A DNA stretch of 64,000 bases from CPC320 sp002336405. Lineage in GTDB: Bacteria > Pseudomonadota > Alphaproteobacteria > Rhodobacterales > Rhodobacteraceae. The notes below the pieces were generated by a model. It did not search any database. It was not told the DNA's origin and saw nothing but the letters and a program-made list of their open reading frames with translations. Numbering within the stretch: the stretch's first letter is position 1; every line of letters starts with the position of its first letter. Positions 16,477 to 25,041 of the stretch are shown in pieces. Location: contig CASIAN010000004.1 of the NCBI GenBank assembly GCA_949372595.1, positions 1 to 64,000 on the forward strand. Direction: 5' to 3'. The position numbers were made by a program, and so were the translations under genes.

Positions 16477-19400
16477 CTACGAGCAACCCGAAGTGCCGCC
16501 GCAGGTGTTGCATTTCATGCAGGTGCCATTGCGGACCAAAGTGTAATTGCCGCAATCACCACATGCTTCTCCTTCGTATCCTTGCATCTTGGCCTGAGCC
16601 CGCAGACCGACCGCTGGTGCTGGTGCTGCTGTGGCGGTGCCGGTATTTGACAGTTGGGCAACATCTGCCTGCTGTGCTGCAATGGCAAGCGCTGTGTCAC
16701 TGACGACGCCACCTGCGACTGCCTGCCCGCCTTGGAACACGACCAATTCTTGCGGCAAGCGTTTGCGCAGATAACCCGATGAGCTAATTTGCTTCAGTAC
16801 ATCCAAAGACTTAGATGCTGCGGTTTCACTTAACTCCTTGATATTTGACAAGCCTTCTTCCTCACCGCGGCCCAGATCGTCAAAGCTGGCACCTTCGGGT
16901 TTGACATGCGCCAGGTCGGTGCGGTCAAGATAAGACACCGCAAGTTCCCGGAAAATATAATCAAGGATCGATGTGGCATTCTTGATGCTATCGTTGCCCT
17001 GAACCAGACCTGCTGGTTCAAACTTGGTAAAGGTAAAGGCGTCGACAAACTCTTCCAGAGGCACCCCATATTGCAGCCCCACGGACACTGCTATGGCAAA
17101 ATTGTTCATCATTGCTCGAAAGCCAGCGCCTTCTTTGTGCATGTCGATGAAAATTTCACCCAGTGAACCGTCGCTGTATTCGCCAGTGCGCAAATACACC
17201 TTATGGCCACCAACAACGGCCTTTTGCGTGTATCCCTTGCGCCGCTCTGGCATTTTTTCGCGATTGCTGCGCACGATTTCCTTGATCACCACCTTTTCAA
17301 CGATTTTCTCAGCCAGCACTTTGGCTTTTTCGTTGATGCTGCCGCTTTCAAGAATTTCTGCAGCTTCGTCGTCATCCTCTACCAGCGCGGCAGCCAGTGG
17401 TTGGCTGAGTTTGGACCCATCGCGGTACAGTGCGTTTGCCTTCACGCCAAGCGACCAACTTAATTCGTAGGCTTTTTGGCAATCTTCGATCGTTGCATCG
17501 TTCGGCATGTTAATAGTCTTGGAAATCGCCCCAGAAATAAACGACTGAGACGCTGCCATCATGTGGATGTGGCTGTTGACGCTAAGATAGCGCTTGCCTC
17601 TCTTGCCACATGGATTTGCACAATCGAATATGCTGTAGTGCTCTGTCCTAAGATGTGGCGCGCCTTCGAGGGTCATTGAGCCGCAAACATGGTCATTGGC
17701 CATATCAATATCGGCTTTACTAAAGCCCAAATGCCGCAGCAGGTCAAAGGTGGGATCCATCAGTTTTTCGCTAGGCACACCCAATACTTTGGTGCAGAAG
17801 TCCTGCCCCAAAGTCCACTGGTTGAACACAAATCGAATGTCAAACGCCGACCCGAGCGCCGCTTCAATTTTATCCAGCTCTGCTGGTCCAAATCCGTGAC
17901 CAATCAACGACGTATGGTTGATTGCCGGTGCGTTGCCGATGCTGCCGTGACCCACGGCATAGCTCACAATTTCTTCAATTTGCGAACTTGGATAACCCAG
18001 TTTTTCCAGCGCTCCAGGTACCGATTGGTTGATGATCTTAAAGTAACCGCCACCAGCAAGTTTCTTGAACTTCACCAGCGCAAAGTCGGGCTCGATGCCG
18101 GTGGTGTCACAATCCATCACCAGACCAATTGTGCCGGTTGGCGCCACGACCGACGTCTGCGCGTTGCGATATCCATGACGTTCTCCCAAAGACAACGCCT
18201 CGTCCCAACAAATCTTTGATAAGTTTACCAGCTCCTGATCGGGGCAGTTTTTCATATCTAACGGGACCGGATTGATCGCGAGGCCCTCATAGCCGTCGCT
18301 TTTGCCGTGGGCAGCATTGCGATGATTGCGGATCACCCGCAGCATATGCTCTTTATTGCGCTCATAGCCACCAAAAGCCCCCAACTCTCCAGCAATTTCC
18401 GCGCTGGTCGCATAGGACACACCCGTCATAATAGCCGAAAGCGCGCCACACAACGACCGCCCTTCTACGCTGTCATATCCATAGCCCAAATTCATGAGCA
18501 AACCACCAATATTGGCGAAGCCAAGGCCGAGAGTGCGGAACTCATAGCTGCGTTTGGCGATCTCTTTTGACGGAAATTGTGCCATCATCACCGATACTTC
18601 AAGCGCCAGCGTCCACAGACGGGTGGCGTGCATGTACTCTTCGGCGTTAAACACACCATCCTGCAAAAACGTCAGAAGGTTCATCGACGCCAGATTACAA
18701 GCCGTATCGTCAAGGAACATATATTCCGAACAGGGGTTAGACCCACGAATTTCACCATCTTCGGGACAGGTATGCCACGCATTTACGGTATCGTGATATT
18801 GAATGCCCGGATCAGCGCATGACCAAGCCGCATGACCGACATCTTCCCACAGGGCGCGGGCCTTGATGGTCTTTGCAACCTTGCCGTCGGTCCGACGAAT
18901 TAATTCCCAATCCGCGTCATTTTCGACCGCTTTGAGGAATGCGTCGGTGACCCGGATCGAGTTGTTTGAATTCTGGCCTGACACCGAGGCATAGGCCTCA
19001 GAATCCCAATCGGTGTCATAGGTTGGAAACTCGATACTGGAATAACCCTGTTTTGCATAATCCAAAACGCGTTTTACATAAGTCTCGGGGATCGATACCT
19101 TTTTCGCAGCGCGAATGGCCACTTTCAGTTGGGCATTTTTGACCGGATCGATCGCATCTTCACTGCTGCCATCCCACGCCCTGATCGCATCAAAAATCTC
19201 GTTCAGGCGGATTTCGTGCATTTTCGAACCAGCGACGATGCTGGCGACTTTCTGTTCCTCGCGCACTTTCCAATTGATGAATTCTTCGATGTCCGGGTGG
19301 TCGGCATCACAGATGACCATTTTGGCCGCCCGTCGGGTGGTGCCACCTGATTTGATCGCGCCGGCTGCCCGGTCGCCAATTTTCAAAAACCCCATCAAGC

Positions 19401-20136
19401 CGGAGGATTGACCACCGCCAGAAAGCGACTCACCTGATCCACGCAGCGAACTAAAGTTTGTTCCTGTGCCGGATCCATATTTAAACAGGCGCGCTTCACG
19501 CACCCACAGATCCATAATACCACCCTCGTTGACCAGATCATCAGTGACCGATTGAATAAAACACGCGTGCGGTTGCGGGTGTTCATAGGCTCCGGTAGAT
19601 TTGGTCAACTTACCTGTTTTATAATCAACGTAAAAATGACCCTGGCTTGGTCCATCGATCCCATACGCCCAGTGCAAACCGGTATTGAACCATTGAGGAC
19701 TGTTTGGCGCTGCCCGCTGGGTCGCCAGCATATACCGCATTTCATCGTAATAAGCTGATGCGTCGGCTTCGGTTGTAAAATAACCGCCCTTCCAGCCCCA
19801 ATAGGTCCATGCTCCCGCCAAACGATCAAAAACCTGCTTGCTCGACGTCTCGCCACCATAGGCCACAGAATCGCCGTCGGGCACGGACCGCCACAAAAAC
19901 GCGGGCACATCTTTTTCACGGCTCCTGCGCAGCGATGCCGGAACACCGGCTTTGCGGAAATATTTTTGTGCCAATACGTCAGATGCGACTTGGCTCCAAC
20001 TTGCTGGCACCTCTACATCATCGAGGTGGAATACAATCGTACCATCGGGATTGCGGATCTCGGAAGACGTCTTCACAAATTCAATGTTTGCGTACGCGTC
20101 TTTGCCCGCCTCGGTAAATTTACGTTCAATTTTCAT
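16477..20136 (-). CDS. nrdJ: Adenosylcobalamin-dependent ribonucleotide reductase, class II
   Basis: NrdJ reduces ribonucleotides to deoxyribonucleotides with an adenosylcobalamin radical and needs no oxygen. The product has 1219 residues, the length of the long class II form. An N-terminal domain is followed by the catalytic barrel with NPCSEYMFLDDTACNLASM (about residues 466-484) and APTGTIGLVMDCDTTGIEP (about 670-690). The C-terminus ends in cysteine pairs (CGDCGNYTLV, CMKCNTCGGTSGCS) used for re-reduction or metal binding. It stands alone; I did not find a classical cobalamin riboswitch in its leader. Confidence 0.97.
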   Translation of the reverse strand: MKIERKFTEAGKDAYANIEFVKTSSEIRNPDGTIVFHLDDVEVPASWSQVASDVLAQKYFRKAGVPASLRRSREKDVPAFLWRSVPDGDSVAYGGETSSKQVFDRLAGAWTYWGWKGGYFTTEADASAYYDEMRYMLATQRAAPNSPQWFNTGLHWAYGIDGPSQGHFYVDYKTGKLTKSTGAYEHPQPHACFIQSVTDDLVNEGGIMDLWVREARLFKYGSGTGTNFSSLRGSGESLSGGGQSSGLMGFLKIGDRAAGAIKSGGTTRRAAKMVICDADHPDIEEFINWKVREEQKVASIVAGSKMHEIRLNEIFDAIRAWDGSSEDAIDPVKNAQLKVAIRAAKKVSIPETYVKRVLDYAKQGYSSIEFPTYDTDWDSEAYASVSGQNSNNSIRVTDAFLKAVENDADWELIRRTDGKVAKTIKARALWEDVGHAAWSCADPGIQYHDTVNAWHTCPEDGEIRGSNPCSEYMFLDDTACNLASMNLLTFLQDGVFNAEEYMHATRLWTLALEVSVMMAQFPSKEIAKRSYEFRTLGLGFANIGGLLMNLGYGYDSVEGRSLCGALSAIMTGVSYATSAEIAGELGAFGGYERNKEHMLRVIRNHRNAAHGKSDGYEGLAINPVPLDMKNCPDQELVNLSKICWDEALSLGERHGYRNAQTSVVAPTGTIGLVMDCDTTGIEPDFALVKFKKLAGGGYFKIINQSVPGALEKLGYPSSQIEEIVSYAVGHGSIGNAPAINHTSLIGHGFGPAELDKIEAALGSAFDIRFVFNQWTLGQDFCTKVLGVPSEKLMDPTFDLLRHLGFSKADIDMANDHVCGSMTLEGAPHLRTEHYSIFDCANPCGKRGKRYLSVNSHIHMMAASQSFISGAISKTINMPNDATIEDCQKAYELSWSLGVKANALYRDGSKLSQPLAAALVEDDDEAAEILESGSINEKAKVLAEKIVEKVVIKEIVRSNREKMPERRKGYTQKAVVGGHKVYLRTGEYSDGSLGEIFIDMHKEGAGFRAMMNNFAIAVSVGLQYGVPLEEFVDAFTFTKFEPAGLVQGNDSIKNATSILDYIFRELAVSYLDRTDLAHVKPEGASFDDLGRGEEEGLSNIKELSETAASKSLDVLKQISSSGYLRKRLPQELVVFQGGQAVAGGVVSDTALAIAAQQADVAQLSNTGTATAAPAPAVGLRAQAKMQGYEGEACGDCGNYTLVRNGTCMKCNTCGGTSGCS

Positions 20137-20656
20137 CTTGTCGCTGCCTCATTCTTGTACCTGCGCTCTGCCTGCCCGATGTCAGGCCGTGTCGTGCAAT
20201 GTGTCTTTTACTTTCGGGAACCAGCAACACCCTACACGGCCAATCTTGGACGCCGCGCGCCACTTGTAGCCAGTAATGTGTCGTCAATGTAACCCTCGCC
20301 AGATACCACATGTAGCGTATGCAGATGCTGCGTCCCACTACCTGACGTATTTAGCCCTGTTCGGTCAATCAATTTAATTTTCTAAAAAGCAGATTTTTCG
20401 ATTGACCCGAGTACAGGTCTTAAAATCATATCGTTGCACTAAGGCACACAATTTAATTCTGATATTCCAGCGAGCGCAAATGGCCATTTTAAAATTTTGA
20501 ATATACACCGAGCTTTAGCGGCAACTGATCATCTAAATAATGAACCAAAACACCGATTCTCGGCCAGGTTTTTTTCAGTTTAATTTCATTTAAATTTATT
20601 TTAAAAAAAATATGCGATGCGAAAGTTGCAGTGGTAAAAATTCTATCACTTATTAA
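20137..20656. other. nrdJ upstream region
   Basis: No gene is seen in these 520 bases. The part nearest nrdJ (20137-20340) is GC-rich and may be an RNA leader of nrdJ; I see no B12-box and no convincing NrdR box pair. The distal part is AT-rich. It contains an imperfect inverted repeat, 20356-20370 against 20400-20417, in which 15 bases match with three bases bulged in the second arm. The IS30 remnant begins at the far edge. Confidence 0.5.
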
Positions 20657-21184
20657 TGTCAGAAAAAGCGTCGCAAACGCCGTGGTTCAATCGAGCGTCG
20701 CGGGCAAATCATTGGGCGGGTCTGCATTACGGAACGCCCACAAATTGTTGAGACACGCTCACGGATCGGCGATTGGGAAGCTGATACCGTCATTGGCAGA
20801 CAGGGCGGTGCGGTGCTCGTCACGCTCGTCGAACGCAAGAGCCGGTTCAGCCTGATCATCAGAGCAGAAAACAAAACAGCGACAGCAGTAAGTGCCGCGA
20901 TGACCACGGCCATGTCCCCACATGCCGCACACGTTCACACGCTGACCTATGACAACGGTAAGGAATTCGCCTATCATCTAAAGGTATCTGATGAGCTGGA
21001 GGCCAAAGGCTTCTTCGCTCATCCTTATCATTCATGGGAACGTGGCCTAAACGAAAACACCAACGGTTTGATCCGTCAGTATCTCCCAAAGGGCAAAAGC
21101 TTCGACGACCTGACAGATCAGGACGTCGTGGACATCATGGACAGGTTGAACAACCGGCCTAGTTATTTAAGCTATGTATGCTAA
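20657..21184 (+). pseudogene. IS30-family transposase remnant
   Basis: An internal piece of an IS30 transposase: it starts abruptly at KKRRKRRG, continues through ITERPQIVETRSRIGDWEAD (catalytic Asp) and TYDNGKEFAYH (second Asp), and includes HPYHSWERGLNENTNGLIRQ with the catalytic Glu. It ends after LNNRP, where the expected RKxLGxxTPxE ending is replaced by YLSYVC and a stop. The N-terminal HTH, both ends of the element and the terminal inverted repeats are absent, so it cannot move. It lies 95 bases from tRNA-Pro. Confidence 0.85.
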
Positions 21185-21279
21185 ACAGCCGCGCTCTTGA
21201 CCATTTGTGGCGCCAATCGACCGGGCACTGATGACCTACAAGCTCCAGCTTGCAGTTTCAAACTCTGGATTTTGAAAGT

Positions 21280-21356
21280 TGGTCGGGACGGCAAGATTCG
21301 AACTTGCGACCCCCTGTACCCAAAACAGGTGCGCTACCAGACTGCGCTACGCCCCG
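21280..21356 (-). tRNA. tRNA-Pro (anticodon UGG)
   Basis: The minus strand gives a full cloverleaf of 77 nt including encoded CCA. Acceptor arms CGGGGCG and CGTCCCG pair with one G-U; the anticodon arm CCTGT/ACAGG encloses the loop TTTGGGT with anticodon TGG; the T arm GCAAG/CTTGC encloses TTCGAAT. The discriminator is A. It follows the cold shock and DUF192 genes on the same strand. Confidence 0.96.
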
Positions 21357-21416
21357 GACCTGCAGGCTATCTAACTGGCCCTTTCGGAATTGAAAAGGCC
21401 TGTTTGTTATAAATCT

Positions 21417-21896
21417 TCACGGACAGGCCCAAGCGGCGCTTTTTTGTGGCAAAAGCGGTGACTGCACCTCAGACCCTGAAGTGATACCCAACTCATTGGC
21501 CAACCCGCCATTTATCTCAAGCACAGACAGTATGTCCTCCCCGCCATATATGAGCGTCTCATCCAGCGGCTCGGCGCGGTGGTGGATCATCGAGACCCGC
21601 CCCGCCTTATCTATAAATATCATATCCAGAGAAATTAGGGTGTTACGCATCCAAAAGCCCACTCTCTGTGGTGCCGGATACAGAAACAACATGCCTGACT
21701 GCGCCGCGAGGTGTTCTCGGTGCATCAAACCCCGCGACCGGCTGGCTTGAGTGTCAGCCACCTCAACCCGAAACGTCACAACGCCCCAGTCACCACGCAG
21801 TTTAACGATCGTATCCGCACATTGCGCACCCACAGCTTGAGCCGCAAAGAATACAACAAGCACCAAACTGGCGCAAAAACTGTGAAATACTTTCAT
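21417..21896 (-). CDS. DUF192 family exported protein
   Basis: The start at 21896 gives 159 residues with a signal peptide (about 1-24, ending AVGAQC), then the DUF192 domain: VEVADTQASRSRGLMHREHL, GMLFLYP, VGFWMRNTLISLDMIFID and GGLANELGI. The function of the family is unknown; it is a small beta-barrel usually exported. Its start overlaps the stop of the cold shock gene by four bases, so the two are translationally coupled. The same frame is open further upstream inside the cold-shock gene, but this start is supported by the signal peptide. Confidence 0.9.
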   Translation of the reverse strand: MKVFHSFCASLVLVVFFAAQAVGAQCADTIVKLRGDWGVVTFRVEVADTQASRSRGLMHREHLAAQSGMLFLYPAPQRVGFWMRNTLISLDMIFIDKAGRVSMIHHRAEPLDETLIYGGEDILSVLEINGGLANELGITSGSEVQSPLLPQKSAAWACP

Positions 21897-22423
21897 GTGT
21901 CGCTCGAAGCCAAGTCCCAAGCGCGGATTTCCACTGCCATGCGACCACGCTTGCCGTCTATGGCTTTCACTGCCAAAGCTTCGCCCGGCGCCAGATCGGA
22001 CAGGCCAGATTGACGCAAAACTTCTATGTGTAAGAAAACATCTTCTGGCCGTTTGAACACCGTCGCAAATCCAAAACCTTTTATCTTGTCGAACCATTTG
22101 ACCCGTGCTGGCTCCAGAACCGCCATATTTATTACGTCTTCTCCGATATCTTCGAAATCAGCGAGTAAGGGCAGCGCCCGCCAGTCGGGAGGCTTGATGC
22201 TGAGAATCGCAACGGCCTGCATTCCCCGGGCAGTGTCTTGCACCGAAATTTCAACCTGCGCCCCATCTGCCACCGAGCTTTGGCCAAAATTTCGCAGCAC
22301 ATTTGCATGCAGAAGAATATCCACTCCCCCGGTTTCGTCCACGACAAAGCCAAAGCCCTTCGCCTGATCAAACCATTTAACCACTCCCCGCATGATACGA
22401 GCAGATTCATTGTCTTGTTGCAC
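21893..22423 (-). CDS. Cold shock protein with two cold-shock domains
   Basis: Two RNA-binding cold-shock domains lie in one chain of 176 residues: the first at about 11-75 (GVVKWFDQAKGFGFVVDE) and the second at about 107-170 (RVKWFDKIKGFGFATV, DVFLHIEVLR). Both keep the RNP1-like KGFGF and RNP2-like VFLH/ILLHA motifs. Double-domain CspA proteins are common in Rhodobacterales. The start at 22423 is a GTG with a poor ribosome binding site; the ATG at 22393, directly before the first domain, is also possible. It is coupled to the DUF192 gene. Confidence 0.93.
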   Translation of the reverse strand: MQQDNESARIMRGVVKWFDQAKGFGFVVDETGGVDILLHANVLRNFGQSSVADGAQVEISVQDTARGMQAVAILSIKPPDWRALPLLADFEDIGEDVINMAVLEPARVKWFDKIKGFGFATVFKRPEDVFLHIEVLRQSGLSDLAPGEALAVKAIDGKRGRMAVEIRAWDLASSDT

Positions 22424-22830
22424 TTTAATTCACCAAAATGTTATCAACCTGAAAGTTATGAAAAAAATTGTTGGGCGGTGCCATTGCTGGATTGCGCCAA
22501 TCCGTAACCGGAATTCCAAAACAATCTATGCTATAATTCATTTTAACCCCACTCGCCCTGCACAATATCAGGCGATGTGAAATCAGCCACCTGATTGTTG
22601 AACAGCGCATTCACGTTTTTAAGTGCAACCCCACCGAATATGGCACTATGCACAAAATCTTGTTCACGCCCCGTAAGACCAACCTTTGCCACTCATTAAA
22701 TTGTCAACTATGCAAAAGTAACTGCGCCATCCCGACACCAATTGGCAAGCATTAATTAGTCTAGGTTATGAGTGCATCACGCCAATTAATGGCTATGATG
22801 GCGAGCCAAGGCAAAATAATATCTTTTTAG
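22424..22830. other. Intergenic region between the cold shock gene and pdxH
   Basis: About 400 bases with no secure gene. It should hold the promoter and leader of the cold-shock gene on the minus strand. It also contains one coherent short frame on the minus strand, listed separately at 22543-22692. I see no strong terminator behind pdxH. Confidence 0.5.
22543..22692 (-). CDS. Possible small ORF, 49 residues
   Basis: From a GTG at 22692 the frame reads MAKVGLTGREQDFVHSAIFG and on to QGEWG. The composition is protein-like, with few rare residues and no low-complexity, but there is no ribosome binding site and I recognise no family. It could be a remnant of a larger gene or chance. Confidence 0.2.
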   Translation of the reverse strand: MAKVGLTGREQDFVHSAIFGGVALKNVNALFNNQVADFTSPDIVQGEWG

Positions 22831-23436
22831 TCATGGGTTTAAACGCGTAATTAACCACGGGTCACCTGCTAACTTTCGCGTCCATTTGAATCTATCGTGC
22901 AAACGCGCGGTACCGTCAGCCCAAAATTCAATTTCATCTGGCGTAATGTGATAGCCCCCCCAATGGTCTGGGCGCGGGGGCGAATCACCGTAGAGGTCTG
23001 CAAATCTTTCAACCTCGCGCATCAACGACTCGCGTGACGCCAAAGGTTTTGATTGTTGTGAGGCCCAAGCGCCCAAGCGGCTTTGAAGGCCCCGGGATTG
23101 GAAATATGCGTCCGATGCTGCTTTATTGTGCCGAGTGACTTTGCCGCGAACCCGTATTTGCCGCCGCAAAGATTTCCAATGGATCACGAAAGCAGCTTTT
23201 TGTGCCTGTTCCACTTCTTGGCCCTTGGCACTGTTATAATTGGTGTAAAAGACAAAACCATCGTCTTCAATTGCCTTGAGCAACACCACCCTTGCATTCG
23301 GCATTCCCTGCGCATCGACGGTTGATAAAGCCATTGCATTAGGATCATTTATCTCAGTCTTTTCAGCCTCAGCCAACCAGCCGCGCGCCAAAGCGAACGG
23401 GCAAGCGCCTGCAAATAATCCAGTTCTTACTGTCAT
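22831..23436 (-). CDS. pdxH: Pyridoxamine 5'-phosphate oxidase
   Basis: PdxH oxidises pyridoxamine or pyridoxine 5'-phosphate to pyridoxal 5'-phosphate with FMN, the last step of vitamin B6 synthesis and salvage. The 201 residues match the family. FMN- and substrate-binding segments are seen: RVVLLKAIEDDGFVFYTNY (about 49-67), KSLRRQIRVRG, SRLGAWASQQS (about 119-129), and the C-terminal signature FWADGTARLHDRF ending in LNP. It is divergent from fabI. Confidence 0.97.
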   Translation of the reverse strand: MTVRTGLFAGACPFALARGWLAEAEKTEINDPNAMALSTVDAQGMPNARVVLLKAIEDDGFVFYTNYNSAKGQEVEQAQKAAFVIHWKSLRRQIRVRGKVTRHNKAASDAYFQSRGLQSRLGAWASQQSKPLASRESLMREVERFADLYGDSPPRPDHWGGYHITPDEIEFWADGTARLHDRFKWTRKLAGDPWLITRLNP

Positions 23437-23582
23437 TTCACTAACTCCGGTTGTTACTTCAATAATTTACCATGACAGCTGCCCACATCCCAGCCCAACA
23501 AATTTATAAATTAGTGCGGCCTTGCTGATGGGCAAGCAATCGCCTAAACGATCACAGACCCGTCACCACTAAGGAATATGCA

Positions 23583-24389
23583 ATGTCTAACCAACTTATG
23601 GTCGGTAAACGTGGCCTTATCATGGGACTAGCCAACGATAAATCAATCGCTTGGGGTATCGCTAAAGCCTGCGGTGAAGCCGGAGCAGAACTGGCTTTTG
23701 CCTATCAAGGTGAGGCGTTGAAAAAGCGGGTTGTTCCTCTGGCAGCGCAGGTGGGCAGCGATCTGGTGCTGGAATGTGATGTCGCAAATGAGGCCTCAAT
23801 TGACCGGCTATTTGCTGATCTGGCGACGCAGTGGGACAATTTGGACTTTATTGTCCATGCCATCGGGTTCTCGGACAAAAGCGAACTGCGAGGTCGCTAT
23901 GTCGACACCAGCCGCAACAATTTTCTAATGACGATGGATATATCTGTCTATTCGTTCACCGCAGTGGTGCAACGCGCGGAAAAAATGATGAAAAACGGTG
24001 GCTCTTGTCTGACGCTGACCTATTACGGCGCTGAAAAGGTAATGCCGCATTACAATGTTATGGGGGTGGCGAAAGCCGGGCTTGAAGCCTCAGTGAAATA
24101 TCTTGCAGAGGATCTGGGCAAAGACGGCATTCGGGTCAACGCGATTTCCGCAGGCCCTATTAAAACGCTTGCGGCGTCAGGCATAGGCGATTTCAGGTAT
24201 ATCATGAAATGGAACGAGTATAATTCGCCGCTGCGCCGCAATGTTACGCAAGACGAAGTGGGCAAAGCAGCGCTGTTTCTCTTGTCTGATCTGGGGTCCG
24301 GAACAACCGGTGAAAACCTACATGTGGATGCCGGATATCATGTCGTTGGCATGAAGGCCGTCGACGCGCCCGACATTACCAAAACTTGA
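23583..24389 (+). CDS. fabI: Enoyl-[acyl-carrier-protein] reductase (NADH)
   Basis: FabI performs the last reduction in each fatty acid elongation cycle. The 268 residues begin MSNQLMVGKRGLIMGLANDKSIAWGIA with the modified Rossmann motif, and the catalytic Tyr-x6-Lys is seen in the YGAEKVMPHYNVMGVAKA segment (about 147-164). The ISAGPIKTLAASGI motif is also present. FabI is the target of triclosan. AAGGAAT precedes the start. It is transcribed away from pdxH. Confidence 0.97.
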   Translation: MSNQLMVGKRGLIMGLANDKSIAWGIAKACGEAGAELAFAYQGEALKKRVVPLAAQVGSDLVLECDVANEASIDRLFADLATQWDNLDFIVHAIGFSDKSELRGRYVDTSRNNFLMTMDISVYSFTAVVQRAEKMMKNGGSCLTLTYYGAEKVMPHYNVMGVAKAGLEASVKYLAEDLGKDGIRVNAISAGPIKTLAASGIGDFRYIMKWNEYNSPLRRNVTQDEVGKAALFLLSDLGSGTTGENLHVDAGYHVVGMKAVDAPDITKT

Positions 24390-24506
24390 CCACAAATCCT
24401 GTAAGTTAGGATAAAACCAGCGTACAGGCGTTAGTAATCAGCGGTCAAAAGACAACCAGTACCCTGGGTAAAGCCCGGGAGATGACGGTCTCTGAGGGGG
24501 GATGAA

Positions 24507-25007
24507 ATGGATAGACTGCCACATGAAAAAGGCTTTCACGTCAGTTGGGATCAATTACACCGCGATTCGCGCGCTCTGGCGTGGCGGCTTGATGGCCAAG
24601 GGCCGGGTGGCGCCCCCTGGCAGGCCGTGGTGGCCATTACGCGCGGCGGCATGGCGCCTGCGATGATCGTGGCCCGCGAATTAGATATTCGTCTGGTCGA
24701 CACCATCAGCGTCAAATCCTACGACCATCAGTCGCAATCAGAACCGCGGGTAATCAAATGCCCCGATCCGGGTTTGGTCGGCGATGGAACGGGGGTTTTG
24801 GTGATCGATGATCTGGTCGATACCGGCAAAACGCTTGAGCTGGTTAAAGCCCATATGCCAAAGGCGCATATCGCCACCGTGTATGCAAAACCGATGGGGC
24901 GCGTAATGGTGGATACCTTCGTCACCGAAGTCAGCCAAGACACGTGGATTTTCTTTCCATGGGACATGGCCCTGCAATACGTCGAGCCCTATCGTGGCAA
25001 GGATTGA
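24507..25007 (+). CDS. gpt: Xanthine phosphoribosyltransferase
   Basis: This enzyme salvages xanthine and guanine by transfer of phosphoribose from PRPP. The 166 residues carry the PRPP motif VLVIDDLVDTGKTLE (about 94-108) and the N-terminal AVVAITRGGMAPAMIVAREL. The ATG at 24507 follows a GAGGGGGG site. The leader (24390-24506) contains a CCTGGG/CCCGGG hairpin of unknown importance. The next gene, an aminotransferase, starts 34 bases on. Confidence 0.94.
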   Translation: MDRLPHEKGFHVSWDQLHRDSRALAWRLDGQGPGGAPWQAVVAITRGGMAPAMIVARELDIRLVDTISVKSYDHQSQSEPRVIKCPDPGLVGDGTGVLVIDDLVDTGKTLELVKAHMPKAHIATVYAKPMGRVMVDTFVTEVSQDTWIFFPWDMALQYVEPYRGKD

Positions 25008-25041
25008 GCGCGCCAAACCACCAATATGAAGGATTAAGCGC

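Noticed and set aside
20137..20340. Cobalamin riboswitch in front of nrdJ
   Set aside because: I could not find a B12-box-like sequence or the expected core, so no riboswitch is called.
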